DNA of 39,160 nt from Blautia sp. (lineage in GTDB: Bacteria > Bacillota > Clostridia > Lachnospirales > Lachnospiraceae), in the NCBI GenBank assembly GCA_021772055.1, contig JAETNR010000043.1, forward strand, positions 1-39,160, given 5' to 3'. How positions within the stretch are numbered: the stretch's first letter is position 1; each line of letters starts with the position of its first letter. Shown here one piece after another: positions 9,014 through 16,474 of this stretch. Under the pieces are notes generated by a model. The model was not told the DNA's origin and did not search any database. It worked only from the letters and a program-made list of their open reading frames with translations. The position numbers and the translations under genes are program-made.

Positions 9014-9042
9014 ATTCTAATCTCATTCTCTGTCAGAAACAA
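9014..9042 (-). promoter_or_regulatory. Probable promoter of the binding-protein/permease/GH78 operon
   Basis: Minus strand: a weak -35 TTGTTT (9037-9042), a 17-base spacer and a good -10 TAGAAT (9014-9019), about 44 bases before the start codon. A weak -35 suits a promoter activated by the AraC-type regulator encoded immediately upstream. The activator site was not identified. Confidence 0.45.
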
Positions 9043-9122
9043 GGAAGGCATTTATCAAATCATCGCACAATCTTCGCTGACTTTTTTTCATCATTCAAAT
9101 TATTCTAATCAGATTCAAAATA

Positions 9123-10625
9123 TTATTCAAAATTTCCAAACCGTCTGCGATATTCGCTGATTGTTTTCCCGGTAACCTTCTTAAACACCCGCAGAAGATA
9201 ATTGGTGTTAGAAAAACCGGTCATATCCGCGATCTGCCACAGGGAATACTTTTGCTGCTTTAAAAGTATCTTTGCCCGCTCAATGCGTTTTTCATTCAAA
9301 TACTGCACCAATGTCATGCCTGTCTGCTCTTTAAACTTTTTGCGAAATGAAGGAATACTCATACAGCCAATATCGCAAAGTTCTGTCAAAGTAATTTTTT
9401 CTTCTAAATGGGCATTGATGTACTGCAGAACCTCCGATAATTCATTCTGCCCGCATTCCGCTCTGGCTTCTTTGTGAAATTGGCCCATGCTTTTTAAAAG
9501 CGATGCTTTCAATTTCTCTCTGTCAGAGGCCAGATTGATCGCAGAAATAAACATCACCTCGGAATTCCATTTCTTTCCAAACCCTTCGGAAAAGCAGTAT
9601 TCTTCCAAAATCTGGTATATCATCTGATTCAAATTCCGGATCAGTTTCTCTTTCATATCTGCTACAGATGCCTGCATTTTTGCAGCCTGTACAAGTCCCT
9701 CTTCCAGTTCTCTCTCAAACACTCTCTCAATCCAGTCTTCCTCAAGAAAATTTTCAGCAGAAAACCCCTTAAGCCTATAGGGTTCTGTCACATTCCGGAA
9801 CCGAAATATTGCTTTTTCTGGCCAATAAAAACTCTGTTTCGCCGCAAGTGCTGCCTGCTCATAGCCTCTTTTTGTTTCTTTCAGGCTTTCATACTCTTCT
9901 CCAAGACCGCAAACCAACTTTCCATTCACGTACTGACCAATATTCTTTTCCAGTTCTGTCAGCCATTTCTCAATAAGTTCCTCCCTTTCTTTCTGTGCCT
10001 GCTCCTTTTCAAACTGAAATAAGATAAAAATTTCCCGGTTATAAGGAGCAAACAACGTCCCCATCTGATAACGGTTTACAATTCCCTCCAGCAGATGTAC
10101 CAGCATATCCCCCTCCATTTGCTGTTCGCTATCCACCTCCGGAAGATTCAAAAAAAGCATCTTCAAAACCCCGATCCTGTAAATTTTCCCCTGGGGGATT
10201 TCTTTCTCTTTTCGATATTCCATTTTCCTGATCTGCCTCTGACCGGCAATGCCTGCATTCTTTTCGTAAGCTTTTTTTACTTCATGAATCAATATTTCTT
10301 CTGTCACGCTATGTTTCAAAATATAGCTGTCTGTGCCAAGGGAAATGGCCCGCTGGGCATAAGAAAAATCATTATGACAGCTAACAATAATGATTCCTCC
10401 TGCCAGAGAATTTTCCCGTATATACTGAATAAATTCCAAGCCATTGATTTCCGTCATTTCGATATCTGTCAATACTACATCTACGGGATTCTCATTTAAA
10501 AATTCAATGGCTTCCACCGCTTCCCCGAATACACCGGATACCACGATTCCCTCTTTTCCATCAATAAAAGACTGCAGCCCAATTCTAGAAAGAATTTCGT
10601 CATCAACAATGATCGTGCGAATCAT
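9123..10625 (-). CDS. YesN-type response regulator with AraC DNA-binding domain
   Basis: This 500-residue regulator pairs with the kinase just upstream. Residues 1-120 are a receiver domain with the acidic pair D8/D9, phospho-acceptor D54 (VVLTDIEM), S82 and K104. The middle 130-390 is a variable region typical of YesN-like proteins. The last 100 residues are two AraC helix-turn-helix motifs (ITLTELCDIGCMSIPSFRKK, and the TGFSNTNYLLRVFKK segment). Phosphorylated, it should activate the neighbouring sugar-uptake operon. AAGGAGG overlaps the end of the kinase gene and the ATG at 10625 comes immediately after its stop codon, so translation of the two is coupled. Confidence 0.93.
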   Translation of the reverse strand: MIRTIIVDDEILSRIGLQSFIDGKEGIVVSGVFGEAVEAIEFLNENPVDVVLTDIEMTEINGLEFIQYIRENSLAGGIIIVSCHNDFSYAQRAISLGTDSYILKHSVTEEILIHEVKKAYEKNAGIAGQRQIRKMEYRKEKEIPQGKIYRIGVLKMLFLNLPEVDSEQQMEGDMLVHLLEGIVNRYQMGTLFAPYNREIFILFQFEKEQAQKEREELIEKWLTELEKNIGQYVNGKLVCGLGEEYESLKETKRGYEQAALAAKQSFYWPEKAIFRFRNVTEPYRLKGFSAENFLEEDWIERVFERELEEGLVQAAKMQASVADMKEKLIRNLNQMIYQILEEYCFSEGFGKKWNSEVMFISAINLASDREKLKASLLKSMGQFHKEARAECGQNELSEVLQYINAHLEEKITLTELCDIGCMSIPSFRKKFKEQTGMTLVQYLNEKRIERAKILLKQQKYSLWQIADMTGFSNTNYLLRVFKKVTGKTISEYRRRFGNFE

Positions 10626-10626
10626 T

Positions 10627-12357
10627 TTAATCCTCCTTCGAAATGACAGGAAGCAGATAGGTAACTCTGGTTCCTTCCCCAGCCCTGCTTTCTATCTGCA
10701 TCCCGTAAGCCTCTCCATATTCCATCTGAATCATTTTTTCTACATTGCTAATACCGATATTGGTATGTCCTTCTGTATGTTCCGGACTGCTTCTCCACTT
10801 TTCCACATCAAAGCCTACGCCATGATCTTCAACCAGAATATGAAGGTTATTATCTGCCCATATTTTAATCTGAATTACCGTATTCTGGACTTTTCCTCTG
10901 CCAAGGCCATGTACAATCGCGTTTTCCACTATGGGCTGGATGATCAGTTTCTTTATCCGAAGTTTTGAACTTGCCTCTTCCATCTCAATGGTCAGATCAA
11001 AATTCATAAATCTGGCTTTCTGAATCACCGCATAATTCTCGATCAGCCTGATTTCATCTCCTACGGTATAGCCCTCCTCATCCACACGGGAAGCATTCAT
11101 AAATATCTGGATCAGCGATTCGATCAGTTTCTGTACATTTTCCTGATGATTTAAAACAGCTACCCACTTAATGGTGTTTAACGCATTGTAAATAAAATGC
11201 GGCGTCAGCTGTGCAGATAACGTAAGAAGCCTCTGCCTGTTCTTTTCTTCCACTTCCTCCCGGTAATCTTGAATCAGATTTTCAATACGCACTGTCATGC
11301 TGTTAAAATGCCCGGAAAGGCTTTGGAGTTCTCCCACACCAACAGATTCTATTTCCATAGCCTGCAATTCCCCACAGGCATACTGATCCATACTGCGTTT
11401 CAGCTTCCCGAGAGGACGAAAAACATAGCGCCGAAGCATGTAAAACATCAGAAAAAGAAACAGCACATAAATTACGGAAATCAAACCAAAGGGCCTTAAA
11501 AGCTTCAGTGTACTCCACATCATATCCTTCATGTCGATCACTGCCACACAATACCAACCCGTCTCCCAGATACGCCTGCTGGCCATGACAGCTTCTTTGC
11601 CATTTTCCATCTTCACCAGCTGATAGTCACTGATTCTTTTAGGATTTAATGCTGTAATATCCAGATGCCCTCTATTATTTCCTTCCTGAGAACAATAGAG
11701 AATATTTCCATCCTCATCCAAAAGATACCTGATAGAATAATCGGAGTTCAACTGCTCAAATGCATCGGTTACAAGGGAATCCCCCATAATAATATATAGA
11801 ATGCCTACCGTTTTTCCCTCTTTGCTTTTCAGGCTTCTGGCCAGGATATACTTATTTTCACTGGCTTTTCCATAAAGATTATCCATCACATACCAGCAGC
11901 ATTTCCCTCCTGCCGCCATGATTTCCTCCTGGTATATATCCATTCGTGAAGGAATTGCTGCATAAACTCCTTTTCCATATACCGTACCCTGCAGATCAAC
12001 GACACAGGCACCTGATGCCCCTTCTGTAGCATACATACCGGCACTGATTTTTTTTTCAATAGCATCTTTATCCTCTTTTGTACGTTCTTCTTTACATAAA
12101 AATTCTATAATATCGTTATAATATACAAACATGGAATCTTCTTTTCGTTTTCTGATTTCCTTGGATATCTGAAATCCCGCAGAAGACATGGCATCCATAG
12201 TGGCGTTTCCCAGATTAGAATAAATATAGTCCTGAAAAATGTTTACCACAACCATAGCCATTATTAAAAAAGGCACAATTACAAAAAGAATATACGATAG
12301 TATAATTCTCGCTGTAATACCGTGCCTTACAAACAATTCTTCTATTCCCTTTTTCAT
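10627..12357 (-). CDS. YesM-type sensor histidine kinase
   Basis: A 576-residue membrane sensor. A first membrane helix (about 17-40), a large extracytoplasmic Cache-like sensor (45-280), a second helix (290-308), a HAMP linker (309-365), a His_kinase domain and an HATPase_c domain follow in order. The phospho-acceptor is H387 in LSAQLTPHFIYNALN. The ATP-binding N-box reads QPIVENAIVHGLGRG and the G-box GHTNIGISNVEKM. Such kinases usually sense extracellular oligosaccharide, directly or through a binding protein, and phosphorylate the AraC-type regulator encoded next. The ATG at 12357 is preceded by GGGGGTG; an upstream in-frame TTG at 12378 lacks a ribosome site. Confidence 0.92.
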   Translation of the reverse strand: MKKGIEELFVRHGITARIILSYILFVIVPFLIMAMVVVNIFQDYIYSNLGNATMDAMSSAGFQISKEIRKRKEDSMFVYYNDIIEFLCKEERTKEDKDAIEKKISAGMYATEGASGACVVDLQGTVYGKGVYAAIPSRMDIYQEEIMAAGGKCCWYVMDNLYGKASENKYILARSLKSKEGKTVGILYIIMGDSLVTDAFEQLNSDYSIRYLLDEDGNILYCSQEGNNRGHLDITALNPKRISDYQLVKMENGKEAVMASRRIWETGWYCVAVIDMKDMMWSTLKLLRPFGLISVIYVLFLFLMFYMLRRYVFRPLGKLKRSMDQYACGELQAMEIESVGVGELQSLSGHFNSMTVRIENLIQDYREEVEEKNRQRLLTLSAQLTPHFIYNALNTIKWVAVLNHQENVQKLIESLIQIFMNASRVDEEGYTVGDEIRLIENYAVIQKARFMNFDLTIEMEEASSKLRIKKLIIQPIVENAIVHGLGRGKVQNTVIQIKIWADNNLHILVEDHGVGFDVEKWRSSPEHTEGHTNIGISNVEKMIQMEYGEAYGMQIESRAGEGTRVTYLLPVISKED

Positions 12358-12392
12358 GTATACACCCCCATTATGCAAAAGTTCTCGGTTTT

Positions 12393-12421
12393 ATTTTATC
12401 CTCCTTCCGTTCCTTCTGCAA
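12393..12421 (-). promoter_or_regulatory. Probable promoter of the two-component system
   Basis: Minus strand: -35 TTGCAG (12416-12421), 17-base spacer, -10 TAAAAT (12393-12398), about 35 bases before the kinase start. It would let the sensor/regulator pair be made independently of the hydrolase gene upstream. Confidence 0.5.
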
Positions 12422-12443
12422 GACAGAGGTTTTTATAAATTGT

Positions 12444-14426
12444 TCAAAATCTTATCTGCTTTGGTATCCCCGCAAAGGGTCCCGGCACCACATCCAATCC
12501 TCTATGTTCTCCAAAATAGTCCACATCAAACCGAATTTCCGTCCCATCCGGATTCTCAAACCGCTGTTCCGGTTCAAAAGCCTTCCCCAGTATCTCCGTA
12601 TGGACCATCTTCCCTTTAAAGTCCCCAATCATCTCATAAATATTGGTTTCTAAATAGTGCTTCCCATCTTTCTCAATCAGATCGACCTTCACATCCTCAC
12701 AGTCTTTCACCAGCCCGTTCTTCTCATGCCTGCAGCCTTTTGCACCGCCCAGATACACATTCCCTTCACACCACACGGGAAGATGCCCGAAATGCGCAGG
12801 CTCCAGTTTCTTCATATCCGCAGGCTTTGAAAAATCAAACTGCCCGATCCACTCTTCATAAGAAGGATATTCCTCAAACATCCAGGTTCCCACAGCCCGA
12901 TTCTCCCGGTCAAATCCCTCGTCACTGTCATGCATGATTACCACATCATCCCCCGGCCATTTCTGCACAAAAATATTATTGTAAAATCTGTCATCTCCAT
13001 GAAGGAATGTCATGAATCCCATCACCTCTGTACGATGAGGAATATGATAGGGCGTATACCGGGTACCGGTTCCGTCCCCCACACAGGTCAGGGCACCGCA
13101 TACCAGATTATGCACCATGGCCACTCCCTGGGAAGCCAGGCGCAGACTCACCTCCGAAAGCAAAATATTATGGTCGATCAGGGTCGGCCCATGGCTGACT
13201 TCCACAAACAAATCCTGGGACATCATGCCTCCCTTCAGGACTTTCGCAAAAGCAGGTTTCTGGTTATCATGAAGCAGATTCCGGGTGATCCGCGTTCCCT
13301 GGGCTTCCCAGTCGCACCAAATTCCCATTGTACAATGGTGGATATGGTTTCTCCGCATGATCACATCAATGGCTGCATGCATCTTAATTCCCGCAATCTC
13401 AGCGCCGCCCAGCTCCATCATATTATTGATATGGTGAATATGATTATCCTCGATCACACTGAACACACCGCCCATTCTTCCAATAATACCGCCCTGTTCA
13501 CAGTGGTGGATATGGTTACGCCGGATGATATGTCCCCCTACTTTCTCTTTCAGCCAGCCATGATACTGACCGCGGCAGACAGCATCCCGCTCCATCTGTG
13601 TAGGACTTTTCACATACTTGTAGGTAAAATAATGCTCATTCTCCGGGTCCAGGTATTTTCCAAGGGAAATCCCCGCACATTTGCTGTTGGAAATCTCACA
13701 ATCCTCAATGATCCATCCTTTGCTCCAGTGGGGGCCGATCATACCATCCTGAAAAGCAGCCGGCGGCGCCCAGGTAGTAGCAGCCTTACTAATCTGAAAA
13801 CCGCTGACTGTAATGTACCCGATGCCTGTCTCCAAAGGCATAAAACATCTCCGCCTTACATTGATCTCCACATTTTCTTCATTGGGATTTTTCCCCTGGA
13901 AATTCCCATAGATTACAGTCTCATTCGTCTCTTCATCCTGCTCGGTATACCATTTATAGATGGATTCCTCAGGCACCCAGCTGCACTCATAGACTTCCCC
14001 CTTCCGGCAGTCCGAAAGAGAAGTGCTCTCATACATAGCCCTGTCATTCAGATAAACACATCCTGTATGTTTATCCGCCTTTGCAAAAAACCAGTCTCCA
14101 TACACAAAGGTGGTATAGGGATTGTAATCCCCAAAAACATTATTATCAATACGGCAGACCCACACATTTCCATCATAAAGCTTCCAGCTCTTTACCTGCT
14201 CTGCCCCTGTGATTACTGCCCCCAGCGGTTCCATGCTTCGATAGGTGATCCGCGCATCCTCTCTTCCTGCACAAACCGGATTTACATATTCCCTGTATAC
14301 TCCGGGCGCCACAAGCACCTCATCCCCGGGCTGTGCTATTTTTGCAGCCTCATTGATACGGCGAAAAGGCCGCTCCTTCGTGCCGTTTCCATCACATGCC
14401 GCATTTCCATTTACAAAAATCTGCAT
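12444..14426 (-). CDS. GH120-type beta-xylosidase-like right-handed beta-helix hydrolase
   Basis: The 660-residue protein begins with the DUF1565-like signature GNGTKERPFRRINEAAKIAQ (13-32) and continues as a long right-handed parallel beta-helix with repeated IRRNHIHHC and IEDNHIHHI coils. As I recall the GH120 xylosidase XylC of Thermoanaerobacterium, ETGIGYITVSGF, the WAPP and GPHWSKGWIIED segments, IAGIKMHAAIDV and CDWEAQGTRI match closely. D372 (CDWEAQG) corresponds to its nucleophile and E409 (LFVEVSHGP) to its acid/base. It should release xylose or a related terminal sugar. No signal peptide is seen, so it is cytoplasmic. The ATG at 14426 has CCTCCT (AGGAGG) at 14434-14439 and follows the oxidoreductase stop by one base. 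Family call is from memory of the sequence, not a search. Confidence 0.82.
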   Translation of the reverse strand: MQIFVNGNAACDGNGTKERPFRRINEAAKIAQPGDEVLVAPGVYREYVNPVCAGREDARITYRSMEPLGAVITGAEQVKSWKLYDGNVWVCRIDNNVFGDYNPYTTFVYGDWFFAKADKHTGCVYLNDRAMYESTSLSDCRKGEVYECSWVPEESIYKWYTEQDEETNETVIYGNFQGKNPNEENVEINVRRRCFMPLETGIGYITVSGFQISKAATTWAPPAAFQDGMIGPHWSKGWIIEDCEISNSKCAGISLGKYLDPENEHYFTYKYVKSPTQMERDAVCRGQYHGWLKEKVGGHIIRRNHIHHCEQGGIIGRMGGVFSVIEDNHIHHINNMMELGGAEIAGIKMHAAIDVIMRRNHIHHCTMGIWCDWEAQGTRITRNLLHDNQKPAFAKVLKGGMMSQDLFVEVSHGPTLIDHNILLSEVSLRLASQGVAMVHNLVCGALTCVGDGTGTRYTPYHIPHRTEVMGFMTFLHGDDRFYNNIFVQKWPGDDVVIMHDSDEGFDRENRAVGTWMFEEYPSYEEWIGQFDFSKPADMKKLEPAHFGHLPVWCEGNVYLGGAKGCRHEKNGLVKDCEDVKVDLIEKDGKHYLETNIYEMIGDFKGKMVHTEILGKAFEPEQRFENPDGTEIRFDVDYFGEHRGLDVVPGPFAGIPKQIRF

Positions 14427-14427
14427 T

Positions 14428-15393
14428 TCACATCCTCCTGTTCTCGTAAATCCTGTCAAACAACTCTGCACACCGCAGGGTATCCCTGTGGGGCACATGC
14501 CTGCTTTCTATAGCTCCCTTCTGTATGCACTTCATGACTTCACATATCTCATATACAAATCCGTTTTTTGTATCATGATCTGCAAAATGTGCAATTTCCT
14601 TTCCTGCCTTATCATACAGAAATGCTTCCTCTGCATAATGAGCATGAGGCACCACGATCTTCCCTTCCGTTCCGGAAATAATCAGCTTTTCCTCCAGCAT
14701 AGAGACACAGCTTGACAAAAGAACCGCCAGCTTTCCCTCATAGCGCAGGCAGATCTGATTGAAAGAGTCAATCCCTCTTTCCTCCCACAGGGCGGTAACA
14801 TCCATATCCCGGATCTCATCTCCAAAGAACCAGGTGGCAAGTTCATAATTATACACAGTCAGATCAAAAGCCGCGCCGCCCCCAAGGGCAGGATCCAGAT
14901 TACGGCTGTTTTTTATTTTGTCAAAAGCACAGCCTATGGTACAGCTTAAGCAGTTCACTTTCCCGATCCGGCCTTCCTCCATCCACTGTCTGGCCGTTAT
15001 ATTGGCCGGCAGAAAGCGGCTCCACAGGGCTTCCATGACAAATACCCCCTGCTTCTCGGAAGCTTCAAAAATTTCCCCTGCATCACGGCTGTTCATAAAC
15101 ATGGCTTTTTCACACAAAACCGGAGTTTTATGTTTCAGACACAGCTTGGCAAGTTCATAATGAAAGTTGGGAGTGGTGGCAATATAAACACAATCCGGAC
15201 GCTGTTCTAAAAGCATAGTCTCATAGCTGTCATAAGCCTGCCGAATCCCATGTTTCTCTGCAAATGCCTGCGCTTTTTTCATAGATTTACTGGCAACAGC
15301 CGCGATCTCACAGTCATCCAGCAGCTGTACCGCATCACAGAATTTCTCCGCAATACTCCCGGCACCCATAATTACAAATCGAAAACCCATCAT
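14428..15393 (-). CDS. Gfo/Idh/MocA family oxidoreductase
   Basis: A 321-residue NAD(P)-dependent sugar oxidoreductase. The N-terminal Rossmann fold has VIMGAGSIAEKF (7-18), and the family catalytic Lys lies in LCEKAM (E95-K96). The C-terminal alpha/beta domain carries GGGAAFDLTVYNYELATWF in place of the common D-x-G-x-H-x-x-D motif, as in the dihydrodiol-dehydrogenase-like branch. It probably oxidises or epimerises a sugar derived from the glycoside taken up by the locus; the substrate cannot be read from sequence. AGGAGAAGGA precedes two adjacent ATG codons (15393 and 15390) and either could be used. It is translationally coupled to the beta-helix hydrolase gene. Confidence 0.88.
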   Translation of the reverse strand: MMGFRFVIMGAGSIAEKFCDAVQLLDDCEIAAVASKSMKKAQAFAEKHGIRQAYDSYETMLLEQRPDCVYIATTPNFHYELAKLCLKHKTPVLCEKAMFMNSRDAGEIFEASEKQGVFVMEALWSRFLPANITARQWMEEGRIGKVNCLSCTIGCAFDKIKNSRNLDPALGGGAAFDLTVYNYELATWFFGDEIRDMDVTALWEERGIDSFNQICLRYEGKLAVLLSSCVSMLEEKLIISGTEGKIVVPHAHYAEEAFLYDKAGKEIAHFADHDTKNGFVYEICEVMKCIQKGAIESRHVPHRDTLRCAELFDRIYENRRM

Positions 15394-15431
15394 TCCTTCT
15401 CCTATTCCATTTCATACATGCAGATATAAGG

Positions 15432-15457
15432 AAAGGACCATGCAAAATGCACGATCC
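15432..15457 (-). terminator. Probable terminator after fba
   Basis: Minus strand: a 10-bp stem with three G-T pairs (15435-15444 with 15448-15457), a three-base loop and a short TTT run. It separates the aldolase gene from the glycoside locus, though some read-through is likely because no clear promoter lies in the 40 bases before the oxidoreductase. Confidence 0.5.
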
Positions 15458-15490
15458 CTTCTTAATAAATCCGTTTCTTCCCTTAAGCCA

Positions 15491-16354
15491 TCAGGCTTTG
15501 CCAACAGAACCGAACAGTTCCATTTTATCTTTTACGGTAGCCTTGATTGCTTCAAAGCCAGGAGCCAGGAGTTTACGTGGGTCAAAGCCCTTACCCTGGA
15601 GATCCTTGCCTTCTTCCACGTATTTACGTGTAGCAGCTGCAAAAGATAACTGGCACTCTGTATTTACATTGATCTTGGAAACGCCAAGGTCAATTGCTTT
15701 TTTGATCATATCAGCCGGGATTCCTGTGCCGCCGTGAAGTACTAACGGCATATCGCCTGTAAGCTTCTGGATTGCATCCAAAGTTTCGAAGCTTAAACCA
15801 GCCCAGTTTTCCGGATATTTGCCATGGATGTTGCCGATACCTGCTGCCAGGAAGTCAATTCCAAGATCAGCGATCATCTTGCATTCCTTCGGATCTGCAC
15901 ACTCACCCATACCGATTACGCCGTCTTCTTCTCCGCCGATAGAACCAACCTCTGCTTCCAGAGACATTCCGTGTTCTGCACAGATCTTCACCAGTGCTTT
16001 TGTCTTTTCAATATTCTCTTCAATCGGATAATGAGAACCGTCAAACATGATGGAAGAAAATCCTGCTTCCACACATTTCAGACATCCTTCATAGCTGCCG
16101 TGGTCAAGATGAAGAGCTACCGGAACCGTGATATTCTGCTCTTCCATCATTCCATTTACCATACCTACAACAGTCTTGTAACCAGCCATATATTTGCCGG
16201 CACCTTCAGATACGCCCAGGATAACCGGGGAGTTCAGTTCCTGTGCGGTCAACAGGATTGCCTTGGTCCACTCAAGGTTGTTGATGTTAAACTGACCTAC
16301 TGCATAATGGCCGGCTTTTGCTTTTTTTAACATTTCTGCTGCACTTACTAACAT
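15491..16354 (-). CDS. fba: Class II fructose-1,6-bisphosphate aldolase
   Basis: Zinc-dependent aldolase of glycolysis and gluconeogenesis, interconverting fructose-1,6-bisphosphate with dihydroxyacetone phosphate and glyceraldehyde 3-phosphate. The 287 residues follow the Bacillus FbaA pattern closely: YAVGQFNINNLEWTKAIL (18-35), HLDHGS with catalytic D84 and zinc ligand H85, EAEVGSIGGEEDG (133-145), GNIHG with zinc ligand H178, and LHGGTGIP with H207. The length is normal. CCTCCT (AGGAGG) at 16363-16368 sets the ATG. A weak terminator follows and its upstream neighbour is a starch-type GH13 gene, so I treat it as a core glycolytic gene rather than part of the glycoside locus. Confidence 0.95.
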   Translation of the reverse strand: MLVSAAEMLKKAKAGHYAVGQFNINNLEWTKAILLTAQELNSPVILGVSEGAGKYMAGYKTVVGMVNGMMEEQNITVPVALHLDHGSYEGCLKCVEAGFSSIMFDGSHYPIEENIEKTKALVKICAEHGMSLEAEVGSIGGEEDGVIGMGECADPKECKMIADLGIDFLAAGIGNIHGKYPENWAGLSFETLDAIQKLTGDMPLVLHGGTGIPADMIKKAIDLGVSKINVNTECQLSFAAATRKYVEEGKDLQGKGFDPRKLLAPGFEAIKATVKDKMELFGSVGKA

Positions 16355-16474
16355 GTTAATTTCCTCCTAACCTTTCTTGGGATATGTTCAGATCCATATC
16401 CGGATACCTTATAGTTTAACAGATTTCCACAATCCCGTCTACCTATTTGCCAAAAAAACTGAAAAAAAGCCGTC

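Noticed and set aside
12400..12410. AAGGAGG ribosome-site-like word upstream of the kinase gene
   Set aside because: No start codon follows at a proper distance; it falls in the spacer of the predicted promoter.
12930..14513. A 527-codon open frame on the plus strand
   Set aside because: It lies antisense to the GH120-like gene, has a low-complexity His/Ile-rich translation without family features, and no ribosome site.
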